Shown here in pieces: positions 17,995 through 26,715 of a stretch of 51,539 nt of DNA (position 1 is the first letter of the stretch; each line of letters begins with the position of its first letter). Below the pieces are notes generated by a model that made no database searches, had not been told where the DNA came from, and worked only from the letters and a program-made list of their open reading frames with translations. This DNA comes from JBCBWG01 sp964579305 (lineage in GTDB: Bacteria; Pseudomonadota; Alphaproteobacteria; Rhizobiales; Hyphomicrobiaceae), in the NCBI GenBank assembly GCA_964579305.1, contig CAZOGY010000009.1, positions 1 through 51,539 of the forward strand. The letters run 5' to 3'. A program made the translations under genes and the position numbers.

Positions 17995-18134
17995 CCACCT
18001 TGGCGGCCGTGACCGAGCGCATCGCTGGCGGCCTTGAGCGCACATATCCAAGCACCAGGGGACCCGGGCGATGCTTGACGGGGCCGACCGGGCTGCCTTT
18101 ATCACTGCAAACACTTGGGGAACCTCGGATCGCA

Positions 18135-18380
18135 ATGACAACGCTTGATCGTCTGTTCGGGCTTAAGGGTGAAGCGCGGGTGCGTTACAAGCCGGGAGAT
18201 TACGCCGTGATCGCACCGGGCGACTTCGTGACGTGCGCGATGACCGGGCGCAAGATCCCGCTTCCAGAGCTGCGATACTGGAATGTGGAACGCCAAGAGG
18301 CCTACGTCAGCGCGGAGGCGTCATTGGCGCGCTATCAGGAGTTGCGTGCCGAAGCCGAAGACAAGTCAGCTTCGTCGTGA
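18135..18380 (+). CDS. DUF2093 family small protein
   Basis: An 81-residue protein matching the alphaproteobacterial DUF2093 family: it begins MTTLDRLFG, then RYKPGDYAVIAPGDFVTCAMTG, then IPLPELRYWNVERQEAY. No activity is known for this family. It sits between xseA and the lipid A kinase gene lpxK, its usual neighbourhood. Its last 46 bases lie within the 3' end of lpxK on the other strand, so the two C termini are encoded antisense to each other. ATG 18135 is chosen because similarity starts there; the frame is open to 18000 without a better start. Confidence 0.9.
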   Translation: MTTLDRLFGLKGEARVRYKPGDYAVIAPGDFVTCAMTGRKIPLPELRYWNVERQEAYVSAEASLARYQELRAEAEDKSASS

Positions 18381-19459
18381 GGCACCGCCCGCGATGGCGA
18401 CCTATCTTCGATCGCCGTGCGAATGAGCGCGCGCAGACGCCTACGGTCGTGGTCCTCGAACAGCAGTGAGACGGAGACAGAGCGCACGGTCTGGGCCAGT
18501 TGCGCCGTCGCGCTATCGCCCGGTGCTTTTGCCAACCGCGCGATATCTTTCGCCGTCGTGACAAGGCGGGCATCGGCGGCATCGGCAGCGGCGATCAGAT
18601 CGGAAGCGGCGGCATCGCCCAGGACCTCGTGGTCGTTGAAGACGCGCGTGCCGATGACGTCAGCGCCGAGCTGGATCAGCATGCGAAAAAAGCGCTCCGG
18701 GTGGGCGATCCCCGCGAACGCGAACACCTTGGTGCCGGTAAGCCAGGCATAGTCGCCGATTGGTTGGGGGCTGGCGCGCAAAACAGGCCGCTGACCAGCA
18801 ATTTTGGCAAGATCTTCGGCGGCGCGCTCCGTCCCACCGACCAGGCGTGTGGTGTCGTTGATCACGAACGCGTCGATCCAGTTGGTCTGGATGGAGGCCG
18901 GTGCGCGCAACGGCCCGGCCGGGATCACGCGGGCGTTGCCGAGGCCCCGCGCACCATTGATGACGGCAAAACTCAAGTCCTTGACCAAGTGAGGGTTTTG
19001 CAGGCCGTCGTCCATGATGATAACGGCATCGGCCGGGCCGGAGCGCTCCGCCAGCCGCGCACCGGCATCGCGCCGCCGTGAGACGATCGTTGGCGCGCGC
19101 GCGGCGAGCAACAATGTTTCATCGCCAACGCGTTCGGCGGTATCGATGGACCGATCGACCCAATGGGGTCCAGCTTGGTGCCCGCCATAGCCGCGGGTCA
19201 GGAAAACGGCCGTCCGTCCCAAAGCGGCCACTTCGTCTGCAAGGCTGAGGGCCAGAGGTGTCTTGCCGCTTCCGCCGGCTGTGAGATTGCCAACGCAGAT
19301 GACCGGCACGCTTGCGCGGTAGGGTTTTGCATTCGCAATGCGGCGCGTTGTGATCCAGCCATAAAGGCCCGCAATCGGCGCCAGGCAGCGCGCCTCCAGT
19401 GTGCGCTCGCGATCATACCACCATGACGGTTCGCTAAGAGGCACGCTTGAGACCTTCAT
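18335..19459 (-). CDS. lpxK: Tetraacyldisaccharide 4'-kinase
   Basis: A 374-residue inner-membrane-associated kinase that phosphorylates the 4' position of the lipid A disaccharide precursor to give lipid IVA. The Walker A motif reads GNLTAGGSGKTPL. The family blocks LTRGYGG, VGDETLLLA and IIMDDGLQNP follow; the last provides the catalytic Asp pair. An N-terminal hydrophobic/amphipathic segment (PSWWYDRERTLEARCLAP) suits membrane contact. ATG 19459 overlaps the end of the acyltransferase-WaaA gene by 26 bases, so the two are co-translated. The 3' end overlaps DUF2093 by 46 bases. Confidence 0.96.
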   Translation of the reverse strand: MKVSSVPLSEPSWWYDRERTLEARCLAPIAGLYGWITTRRIANAKPYRASVPVICVGNLTAGGSGKTPLALSLADEVAALGRTAVFLTRGYGGHQAGPHWVDRSIDTAERVGDETLLLAARAPTIVSRRRDAGARLAERSGPADAVIIMDDGLQNPHLVKDLSFAVINGARGLGNARVIPAGPLRAPASIQTNWIDAFVINDTTRLVGGTERAAEDLAKIAGQRPVLRASPQPIGDYAWLTGTKVFAFAGIAHPERFFRMLIQLGADVIGTRVFNDHEVLGDAAASDLIAAADAADARLVTTAKDIARLAKAPGDSATAQLAQTVRSVSVSLLFEDHDRRRLRALIRTAIEDRSPSRAVPHDEADLSSASARNS

Positions 19460-21473
19460 CACCGCTTGGCAGCATTGCCAGGATCGAGGCGACGGTCTTG
19501 GCCTGGGCACCGCTGAGGTCGCGCAGGCTTTCTTCGGCGCGCGTCAATTGACGGTGCAGATCCATGTCGTTCGTCAGAAGCCGGCGCACCTCTTGCGCGA
19601 GGCTTTCCGCATCGCGCACGCACACCGCGCCGTCGGCCTTCAACAAAGCTTCGAAACTGTCGGGGAAATTGTCATAATGCGGGCCGGTCAGCACGGCGCA
19701 ATGCAGACGCACCGGCTCAATTGGGTTCTGGCCGCCGCGCGGGATCAGCGATCCGCCGATGAACGCGATCTTAGCCAGATCATAAAACAGGCCAAGTTCG
19801 CCAATCGTGTCGGCGACATAGGCGTTTGTCTGCGGCGAGATCTCTTCGTTACGCGTCCGCTGCGCGACGCTAAAGCCCAGGTCGCTGGCCAGGTCCGCGA
19901 TCTCGGCACCGCGCTGTGGATGGCGCGGCGCGATGATTGTGATCAGGTCGGGCAGCGTCGCGGCAAGCATCTTGCTGGCTTCCAGAACGATCGCTTCTTC
20001 GTCGCCGTGGGTGCTGGCAGCCAAAAAGATCGGGCGTCCGCCAATGGCCGCGCGAAGCCGGTCGCGTTCAGCGATGTCGACAGGAAGCGGTGGCGCGTCG
20101 ACCTTGAGGTTGCCGACCGCGCGCACATTGCGTGCGCCAATGGCTGTGAATTGGCGGGCCAGCCGGCGGCTTTGAGCCAGGACGAGCCGCAATCGGCTGA
20201 ATAGCGGGCGCGCGATCCGGCGCGATTTGCGCCAACGTTCAAACGAGCGCGGCGATAAGCGGGCGTTGATCAGGGCCACGGGGATTGCGCGGTTTTCCGC
20301 CTCCAGAACCAAATTGGGCCAGATCTCTGATTCGATCAGCACGCACAGATCGGGTCGCCAGTGGTCCAGGAAGCGGCGCATGGCGGCTGGTAAATCCACT
20401 GGGATGTACTGGTGGATGGCCCGGCTCGGCAGGCGCTTTTGGGCGAGTTCCGCGGACGTGCGGGTTCCAGTTGTCAGCAGAATTTGGGCGTCGGGCCGGG
20501 CGGCAGCGATATCGTGGATGACGGGAAGGGCCGCGTTTGTCTCCCCCACGCTTGCAGCGTGAAACCAGACCAGCGGCACATTCTCAGGGCGCTCAGCGCT
20601 GGGCACGCCGAGCCGTTCGGTAAGCCGTGCGGGGTCTTCCTTGCCGCGTCGTTCACGCTGGCGGAGGATCAAACGCGCAAACGGCGAAAGCACGCGACTG
20701 GCGAGCCGATAGGTTTTCAAGCGCAGTCCAACCGGCTCCGGCGGTGTGTCGGCGGGCAAAGCCTGCGGCGGCGTTGCTCGGCGGGGATCGGCACCAGCCA
20801 GATCGTAAGCCCGGCGCGTCACGCGTTCCAGGTCGGTCTGCAGTCGCGCCAAGGTCTCAGCCATGACGTGCTGGTCTGCATTCGCGGGAACGCTGATCGG
20901 ATCGCCGACGCACAAGCCAATCTTGGAAAACGGCAAGTTCAGCGTCATCCGGCTCCAAGTATCAAAGGCGTGGTATCGGCTCGATGCAACGGCGATCGGC
21001 CGGATCGGCCGGCCGGAGAGTTTGGCCAACATGATGATGCCGTTGCCTGGGATACGTGCAGGCCCGGGAGGGACGTCGGCCGTCATTGCGACGTTTTGTC
21101 CGTGCGCAAGCGTGCGCAATGCGCCGCGCAACGCCGCAGCGCCGCCGCGATCACGCCGGCGCTCGCCAGCGCCGGCCCCGCGGATCATTTCGATGTCAAA
21201 CGCTTTGAGAACTTCGCCGATCAGTTCGCCGTCGCCATGGCGCGCAACCATCGCCTTCGTCTTGCGCCCGGCCAATGGGGCGACGACTGGAACCAGCAGA
21301 AACTGTCCATGCCACATCGCGAGGATCTGCGGGCCGTCGCCGGCCATGTGCGTCGCAATATCGGCGGGATCGCTCGCCAACGACGACGTGGAATGCACCA
21401 GCTTCACGTAACGCGCGAGAAGCCGGCCGCTGAGGCGGCGCAAAGCGTGCTTGTTGATCAGACCGTTCGCCAT
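19434..21473 (-). CDS. waaA: Fusion: DUF374 lysophospholipid acyltransferase + Kdo transferase (WaaA/KdtA)
   Basis: One uninterrupted frame of 679 residues carries two enzymes that are normally separate neighbouring genes. Residues 1 to about 230 are a DUF374/LPLAT-type acyltransferase (MWHGQFLLVPV, ARHGDGELIG, NVAMTADVPPGP and GRPIRPIAVASSRY). A Pro/Ala linker follows (around 20735-20790). From about residue 247 comes the GT30 Kdo transferase: LRQRERRGKEDPARLTERLG, then FHAASVGETNAALPV with the catalytic Glu of SVGE near residue 311, then LIESEIWPN, LINARLSPRSFERW, APRHPQRG and GGQNPIEP. WaaA adds Kdo to lipid IVA at the cytoplasmic face. ATG 21473 is chosen because upstream codons are not conserved. 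No stop or convincing internal start separates the halves. lpxK follows with overlap. Confidence 0.93.
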   Translation of the reverse strand: MANGLINKHALRRLSGRLLARYVKLVHSTSSLASDPADIATHMAGDGPQILAMWHGQFLLVPVVAPLAGRKTKAMVARHGDGELIGEVLKAFDIEMIRGAGAGERRRDRGGAAALRGALRTLAHGQNVAMTADVPPGPARIPGNGIIMLAKLSGRPIRPIAVASSRYHAFDTWSRMTLNLPFSKIGLCVGDPISVPANADQHVMAETLARLQTDLERVTRRAYDLAGADPRRATPPQALPADTPPEPVGLRLKTYRLASRVLSPFARLILRQRERRGKEDPARLTERLGVPSAERPENVPLVWFHAASVGETNAALPVIHDIAAARPDAQILLTTGTRTSAELAQKRLPSRAIHQYIPVDLPAAMRRFLDHWRPDLCVLIESEIWPNLVLEAENRAIPVALINARLSPRSFERWRKSRRIARPLFSRLRLVLAQSRRLARQFTAIGARNVRAVGNLKVDAPPLPVDIAERDRLRAAIGGRPIFLAASTHGDEEAIVLEASKMLAATLPDLITIIAPRHPQRGAEIADLASDLGFSVAQRTRNEEISPQTNAYVADTIGELGLFYDLAKIAFIGGSLIPRGGQNPIEPVRLHCAVLTGPHYDNFPDSFEALLKADGAVCVRDAESLAQEVRRLLTNDMDLHRQLTRAEESLRDLSGAQAKTVASILAMLPSGDEGLKRAS

Positions 21474-21688
21474 CTTTGCTCGAGGCCAGTTGCGCCCGCG
21501 CCGATCCCAACGTGTGATCCCTGCGCACTTGAGGCCGTTACCTATAGCGGTTAGCTGGACACGGCAAATCGAGTGAGCCACGATTTATGTCGATTCTGGC
21601 GCTTGGCATGGCCTGAATGAGACGCTGTTGTGCGCCGCCGTCCCGCTAGACAGGGCCGTCCCGCAAACCCCATGAGACCCACGCATCG

Positions 21689-22426
21689 ATGACGGCTCCC
21701 ACAAAACGCGCACGCCGCGCCGTCGCGCAACTCAATCAGGCGGCCCGCCGCGCAGCGATTGATCATGCGCCGAATTGGGCCAAGCGCTGGTTTGGGCCGA
21801 TCGCGCTGCATGCCGACATGTTGTTGGTGGATCACGGATTTCTCAGGGCGGTCTACCTCAACAGGCATCGGATTGACGCTGATGCTTGGCGCGCGGCTCA
21901 GCCGACACCGGGTCAAATCAAGCGCCTTGCCAAGAGGGGCGTGCGGACGATCGTCAACCTGCGCGGTACCCGTGAGTGCGGAAGCTACTTCCTTGAAAAG
22001 CGGGCGTGCGAAGAGGCTGGGATCAATTTTGTCACATACCGGGTGCGTTCGCGCGCGGCACCGACGCGTGAGGAAATCCACGGCGCAATCAAGCTGTTTG
22101 GCGAGATCGAGTATCCGATGTTGATGCACTGCAAGTCCGGTGCAGACCGCGTTGGATTGATGAGCGTGCTTTACCTGTTTGCCCACCGGGGGGTGCCAAT
22201 TGAGCAAGCGGTCAAGCAATTGAGCCTGAGGTTTGGCCATATCCGACAGGCGCAAACCGGTGTGCTTGATTACTTTTTTGAGCGCTACATGGCTGACAAT
22301 GCCAAATCGCCGATCGACTTCCTGACGTGGGTCGACACAGTCTATGACCCCGACGCCGTCAAAGCCGAATTCAAGTCAAGCGGTTTTGCCGACGCCTTGG
22401 TGAACCGCGTGTTGCGCCGCGAATAG
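21689..22426 (+). CDS. Dual-specificity/tyrosine-phosphatase-like protein in the lipid A locus
   Basis: A 245-residue protein with the cysteine-phosphatase signature HCKSGADR (Cys148 to Arg154, CX5R). Upstream, RAAQPTPGQIKRLAKRGVRTIVNLRG-type sequence is typical of bacterial PTP/DSP domains (residues about 72-96). The N-terminal 50 residues are basic with a modest hydrophobic patch (GPIALHADMLLVDHGFL) and no clear signal peptide. The gene is on the strand opposite to, and between, the MsbA-type exporter and the acyltransferase-WaaA fusion. In alphaproteobacteria, PTP-like enzymes have been linked to lipid A or envelope phosphate removal (Caulobacter CtpA, from memory). A role on lipid A or its precursors is an inference from position. 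Confidence 0.85.
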   Translation: MTAPTKRARRAVAQLNQAARRAAIDHAPNWAKRWFGPIALHADMLLVDHGFLRAVYLNRHRIDADAWRAAQPTPGQIKRLAKRGVRTIVNLRGTRECGSYFLEKRACEEAGINFVTYRVRSRAAPTREEIHGAIKLFGEIEYPMLMHCKSGADRVGLMSVLYLFAHRGVPIEQAVKQLSLRFGHIRQAQTGVLDYFFERYMADNAKSPIDFLTWVDTVYDPDAVKAEFKSSGFADALVNRVLRRE

Positions 22427-22522
22427 GCCGGGTTCGTCCGGTTCGCTGTATCACGTCACACTGCGGTGCTTCATGGGCGATCGGCCTGGAGACCCGCTTG
22501 GCGGTTGTTGCGGTCGCAGAAT

Positions 22523-24418
22523 TCAAGCCGAGGCAGCGGCGTCTGACTGCGGTGCCAGGAACTGCGATCGGCACAGATCCGCATAGATCCCGCCGCTGGT
22601 CAGCAACTCTGCGTGGGTCCCGCTTTCTGCAAGCCGGCCATTGTCCATCACGCAGATCAGGTCGGCGTCCTGGACCGTCGCCAATCTGTGGGCAATCACA
22701 AGCGTGGTCCGTTCCTTGGCGAATGCGCGTAACGCGTCCTGCACGGCACGTTCGGACTCAGCATCCAGCGCGCTTGTTGCTTCATCGAGCAGCAATATTG
22801 GCGCGTCTTTCAAGATCGCGCGGGCCAGGGCGATGCGTTGGCGTTGACCGCCGGACAGGCGGGTGCCGCTTGCACCGATCTCGGTGTCGTAGCCGTTGGG
22901 TTGCGCGAGGATGAACGTGTGTGCTGCTGCGGCGCGGGCAGCGGCCTCGATTTCGGCGGTACTGGCATCGAGCCGCCCAAGCGCGATGTTGGCGCGGATC
23001 GTGCCCTCAAATAGCGTAACATCCTGGCTGACGGTTGCGATCGCGTCACGCAAACTGTCAATCGTCACCGTGCGGATGTCCTGGCCGTCGATTTCAATCC
23101 GTCCGGCGGTCACGTCGAACAGGCGCGGCACGAGATTGATCAGTGTCGACTTACCCGCGCCCGACCGGCCGACCAAGGCAACGGTCAATCCGCCGGGCAC
23201 CTCAAGCGTGAAGTCCTTCACGGCGGGCATTGCCGCATTGCTTGCATAGGAAAACCCGACGTCTTGGAACCGGATCGCGCCGGGCCCGGCAACAAGCGGT
23301 TTGGCGCCCGGTGCATCGACGACGGTTGGCGCTTCGTCGACGACATCGTAATAGCGCTCTGCTGCCGCCAGACCTTCCTGGACCCGGCCTGATAGCGTGC
23401 CGAGGCCGCGGATCGGTTGCGCGGCCATCAAAAGTGCGCTGACGAAACCCATGAAGTCGCCGACCGTCGATTCGCCGCTCGAGATCCGCCAATAGGCCAA
23501 GGCGATGACGCCGGCCACGGCGATCCCGCCAAGCACTTCCAACATTGGTTCAATGCGTGCGCGGCGGCGCACGGTCGTCATCCGCAAGTCCCGGATATTG
23601 TGGAAACGGTCCGCGACGCGGTCCTTGGCGTGGCCTTCCAAGCGGAATGTCTTGATGAGGCGGGCGCCTGACAACTGCTCGGTCAAAAGCGACGTCATCT
23701 CGCCCAGGCCTTCTTGCGTGCGCTTTGCGACGCGCCGCAAGGCCTTGGAGATGTGGAAGATCGGCCAAGCCGCGATTGGGTAAACGCCGAACACGATCAG
23801 CGACATTACCCAGTCGAGATAAAACATCGTCGCAACGAGCACCGAGATTGACAGGGTGTCACGGATCGCGGAGTTCAGCGAAGCGGTCATGGCGCCTTCG
23901 ATGAAGCTGACCTCGTGGGTCAGGCGCGAGACGAGCTGGCCCGGAGCTTCGCGGGTCAATCGCGTCAGGTCTGCGTCGATCAGGCGGTTGAACGCGGTCT
24001 TCTGGATGTCGGTTGTGATGCCGATCACGAACCGCTGCGACAGCACCGTTGAAATATACAGCATCGTGCTGCGCGTCAGGGTGACGGCAACGACGGCGAT
24101 CAGAACAAGCGGAAGCAGACCGATGCCCGATGCGGCTGCGCCCTCAGCGGCGTTGGCCGGCGCGTTCAGGGCATCAAACGAGTGCTTGATGATCAGCGGA
24201 TAGCCGCCCGTGGCCGCGGCCAACGCCGCCATCGCCAGGAGCACGAACGTAAGCTGGCCCCAACGCGGCCAGACCCAGTCACGCAGGAACCGGCGAATAA
24301 GCCGCGATGTGTTGGCTGGCTGATGGCGGTTGGCGGGTGCGGGTCCGCCGTCGACACTTTGGGCCGCCGTCGCGTCTACTTTGGGTTGCGTCGTGGCGGG
24401 TTCGGCATCCTGCGCGAT
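22523..24418 (-). CDS. msbA: MsbA-type lipid A/lipid exporter ABC transporter (non-canonical start likely)
   Basis: Half-size ABC exporter that flips lipid A core across the inner membrane. A six-helix membrane domain is followed by an ATPase domain with GRSGAGKST (Walker A), LSGGQRQRIALARA (signature), ILLLDEATSALD (Walker B) and the H-loop VIAHRLATV. The first usable ATG/GTG/TTG is GTG 24244, which would start inside helix 1. The same frame continues upstream without a stop to 24478 and encodes SRLIRRFLRDWVWPRWGQL, the usual amphipathic N terminus, so the true start lies upstream. None of those codons is ATG, GTG or TTG. ATC at 24416-24418 has GAGGAG seven bases before it and is my best start (631 residues). 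DUF4170 is immediately upstream in the same frame, ending in TGA at 24476-24478. Confidence 0.9.
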   Translation of the reverse strand: MAQDAEPATTQPKVDATAAQSVDGGPAPANRHQPANTSRLIRRFLRDWVWPRWGQLTFVLLAMAALAAATGGYPLIIKHSFDALNAPANAAEGAAASGIGLLPLVLIAVVAVTLTRSTMLYISTVLSQRFVIGITTDIQKTAFNRLIDADLTRLTREAPGQLVSRLTHEVSFIEGAMTASLNSAIRDTLSISVLVATMFYLDWVMSLIVFGVYPIAAWPIFHISKALRRVAKRTQEGLGEMTSLLTEQLSGARLIKTFRLEGHAKDRVADRFHNIRDLRMTTVRRRARIEPMLEVLGGIAVAGVIALAYWRISSGESTVGDFMGFVSALLMAAQPIRGLGTLSGRVQEGLAAAERYYDVVDEAPTVVDAPGAKPLVAGPGAIRFQDVGFSYASNAAMPAVKDFTLEVPGGLTVALVGRSGAGKSTLINLVPRLFDVTAGRIEIDGQDIRTVTIDSLRDAIATVSQDVTLFEGTIRANIALGRLDASTAEIEAAARAAAAHTFILAQPNGYDTEIGASGTRLSGGQRQRIALARAILKDAPILLLDEATSALDAESERAVQDALRAFAKERTTLVIAHRLATVQDADLICVMDNGRLAESGTHAELLTSGGIYADLCRSQFLAPQSDAAASA

Positions 24419-24475
24419 GGCCGGGCTCCTCGTGGTCGGTGTGCTGCGGGTCGGTGCTGCCGACGGCCTTGGCGA

Positions 24476-24709
24476 TCAATCGGCGGGATCGAGCAGGCGG
24501 TGCATGTGAACGATGAAGTAGCGCATTTGCGCGTTGTCGACCGTTCGTTGGGCCGCGCCCTTCCAAGCATCGTAAGCGGTTGCGTAGTTCGGATAAATCC
24601 CAACAATATCGAGTGCGTTGAGGTCTTTGAACTCGATTGATTCCAGATCGGTCAGTTCGCCGCCGAACACGAGGTGCAAGAGCTGCTTTTGCGGTGTGAC
24701 TTCGCTCAT
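24476..24709 (-). CDS. DUF4170 family small protein
   Basis: A 77-residue protein of the alphaproteobacterial DUF4170 family: LLHLVFGGELTDL, GIYPNYATAYDAWKGAAQRTVDNA and RYFIVHMHRLLDP are its conserved blocks. Function is unknown; the family is habitually found at the head of the lipid A gene block, as here. GGAGACC just before ATG 24709 is a good ribosome-binding site. Its TGA is in the same frame as the exporter that follows, with 19 codons between that TGA and the proposed ATC start. Confidence 0.9.
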   Translation of the reverse strand: MSEVTPQKQLLHLVFGGELTDLESIEFKDLNALDIVGIYPNYATAYDAWKGAAQRTVDNAQMRYFIVHMHRLLDPAD

Positions 24710-24849
24710 GGCGGTCTCCAGGCTTGAGATGATGGCGGCCGCGCGGCCGGTTCATTGTTGGCCCCCACGTGCATGACGTTGGATCGGCATGCAAGGCCCG
24801 CGCGGCGTCTTGCATTTGCGGTGCAGCACCGGACGCACAGGCAGATGGC

Positions 24850-25785
24850 TTAAAACTGGATCAGCAGGATTTCCAGCGCGAGGCCAAGCGAGAGCATCCA
24901 TCCGATCAGCCGATTGGCGCGAAAGCGTTCCAGGCAGTTTGCGGGGTCATCGAGTTCAAGTGTCGCGATTTGCCAGATGAAATGACCGGCGGCCGCCAGC
25001 ACGGCGATGAAGAAGGGGCCTTGGGCGCCTGCAAGCAGGCCAGCGGCAAACCAGGATAGCGCTGCCAGCGAAAAGAAGACCGTCAGCCAATAGGGCGTGC
25101 GTTCGCCAAAGCGCAGGGCTGTCGATTTGAGGCCGAGCAACGCATCGTCCTCTTTGTCTTGATGCGCATAGATCGTGTCATAGCCGATGGTCCAGGCAAG
25201 CGCGCCCCCATAGAGCACCAGTGCCGGCGTTGCGATCGAGCCGGTCACGGCGGCCCAACCGACAAGGATGCCCCAGTTGAACGTGAGCCCGAGCACGACC
25301 TGTGGCCAATAGGTGAAACGTTTTGAGAATGGGTAGGCGGCAACGAGCGCCAGTGAGGCGATGCCGATCGCAATGGTTGGACCGTTGAACTGGATCAGGA
25401 TTGCAAATCCGATCAAAGACAGGACCACGGCGAAAACCAGGGCCTGCTTTCGGCTGACGTGCCCGGCCGGGATGGGTCTGAGCGCCGTGCGCGCGACCTT
25501 GCCGTCGTAGTCGCTGTCGACAATGTCATTCCAGGTGCAGCCAGCCCCGCGCATGACCAAGGCACCGACAGCAAACAACGCCAGGAACCAAACGTTGATC
25601 CAAGCTTCGCCCGCGGACAAGTGAGCCAAGAGCTGTCCCCACCAGCATGGAAACAGCAATAGCCAGGTCCCGATCGGTCGGTCGATCCTGGCCAAGCGGA
25701 GATAGGGCTTGGCAAAGCTTGGCGCATGTTGATCCACCCAGTTGTCCGGGACGGCGTCGATCGGTCCGGCTTCGGGTCTGGTCAT
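24850..25785 (-). CDS. ubiA: 4-hydroxybenzoate polyprenyltransferase
   Basis: A 311-residue integral-membrane prenyltransferase that joins the polyprenyl tail to 4-hydroxybenzoate in ubiquinone synthesis. The two aspartate-rich Mg-diphosphate motifs are present: NDIVDSDYDGKVARTALRPIPAG near residue 105 and YDTIYAHQDKEDD near residue 220. About eight to nine hydrophobic helices follow the family pattern, starting from RLARIDRPIGTWLLLFPCWW. ATG 25785 gives a normal N terminus; the frame is open to 25902 without similarity. It is divergent from rsmE with 171 bases between starts. Confidence 0.96.
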   Translation of the reverse strand: MTRPEAGPIDAVPDNWVDQHAPSFAKPYLRLARIDRPIGTWLLLFPCWWGQLLAHLSAGEAWINVWFLALFAVGALVMRGAGCTWNDIVDSDYDGKVARTALRPIPAGHVSRKQALVFAVVLSLIGFAILIQFNGPTIAIGIASLALVAAYPFSKRFTYWPQVVLGLTFNWGILVGWAAVTGSIATPALVLYGGALAWTIGYDTIYAHQDKEDDALLGLKSTALRFGERTPYWLTVFFSLAALSWFAAGLLAGAQGPFFIAVLAAAGHFIWQIATLELDDPANCLERFRANRLIGWMLSLGLALEILLIQF

Positions 25786-25956
25786 GGCGGCGGGGCTCGA
25801 TCCGTGATCACGTGGGGACGGGCGCCCGCATACCATATGGGTCCGCGTTGCCAACCCGCTGTGGCCGTGCGACGGCATCGGGCCTTGCGCGGCTGCGTTC
25901 AAAAATCATGGATCGAGCGACCGATCGCGCTCAGAGGAAAACCATCGGCAAGGTTC

Positions 25957-26715
25957 ATGGCACTTCGCGACTTCACATCTCAGCGGTTGTTTTTTGACAC
26001 CGATCTTGGCGCCGGCCGTGTGCTTGCGTGCGATGGGTCCCAAGCGAATTATCTCGTGAATGTCCTGCGCATGAAGCTTGGCGACGCGCTCTTGGTGTTC
26101 AACGGACGCGATGGTGAATGGCGGGGGCGGATCACCGCCATCGCAAAGCGCGGATGTGAACTGACGCTGGAAGAACAAACCCGAGCACAGACGGGCGGGC
26201 CTGACATCGATTTTGTTTTTGCGCTCTTGAAGCGGACTAAAGTCGAACTCGTCGCGCAAAAGGCAACGGAACTCGGCGTGTCCCGCATTCTGCCGGTGGT
26301 GAGTGACCATACGCAGGTCGATCGCATCAATGCAGAACGCATGCGCGCCAATATTATCGAAGCGGCTGAGCAATGTGGCGTGCTGCGGGTGCCAGTACTG
26401 GCGGGGCTTGGCAAACTTAGCGATGTCATTGCGGCATGGCCGGCCGACCGCTTGCTCGTCTTTTGTGACGAAGCCGCTGACGTGGCCGATCCGGTTGCTG
26501 CGTTACAGGCCTGCAAGCAGACGGGTGGCGCGGCGCAGAAGCTTGGCGTTGTGATTGGACCGGAGGGCGGGTTTTCCCAGGCTGAGCGCGCGCAACTTCT
26601 GGATTGCGGCCAAGTGGTTCGTGTCTCGCTTGGGCCTCGGATCATGCGTGCGGATACGGCGGGTATCGCCGCGCTGACGCTGGTTCAGGCAACGCTTGGC
26701 GACTGGGTGTGGTGA
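25957..26715 (+). CDS. rsmE: 16S rRNA (uracil1498-N3)-methyltransferase
   Basis: A 252-residue SPOUT-class methyltransferase that methylates U1498 in the decoding region of 16S rRNA. An N-terminal PUA-like domain (RLFFDTDLGAG, HxxxVLR-like NYLVNVLRMKLGD) precedes the SPOUT knot with IGPEGGFSQAER and LGPRIMRADTAGIAAL, the diagnostic SAM-binding blocks. ATG 25957 is preceded by AAGG. gshA follows in the same direction after 183 bases, and ubiA is divergent upstream. Confidence 0.96.
   Translation: MALRDFTSQRLFFDTDLGAGRVLACDGSQANYLVNVLRMKLGDALLVFNGRDGEWRGRITAIAKRGCELTLEEQTRAQTGGPDIDFVFALLKRTKVELVAQKATELGVSRILPVVSDHTQVDRINAERMRANIIEAAEQCGVLRVPVLAGLGKLSDVIAAWPADRLLVFCDEAADVADPVAALQACKQTGGAAQKLGVVIGPEGGFSQAERAQLLDCGQVVRVSLGPRIMRADTAGIAALTLVQATLGDWVW

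Noticed and set aside
24728..24755. GGCCGCGCGGCC-like palindrome between ubiA and DUF4170
   Set aside because: Short, pure GC, of the kind common by chance in this base composition; no flanking features.
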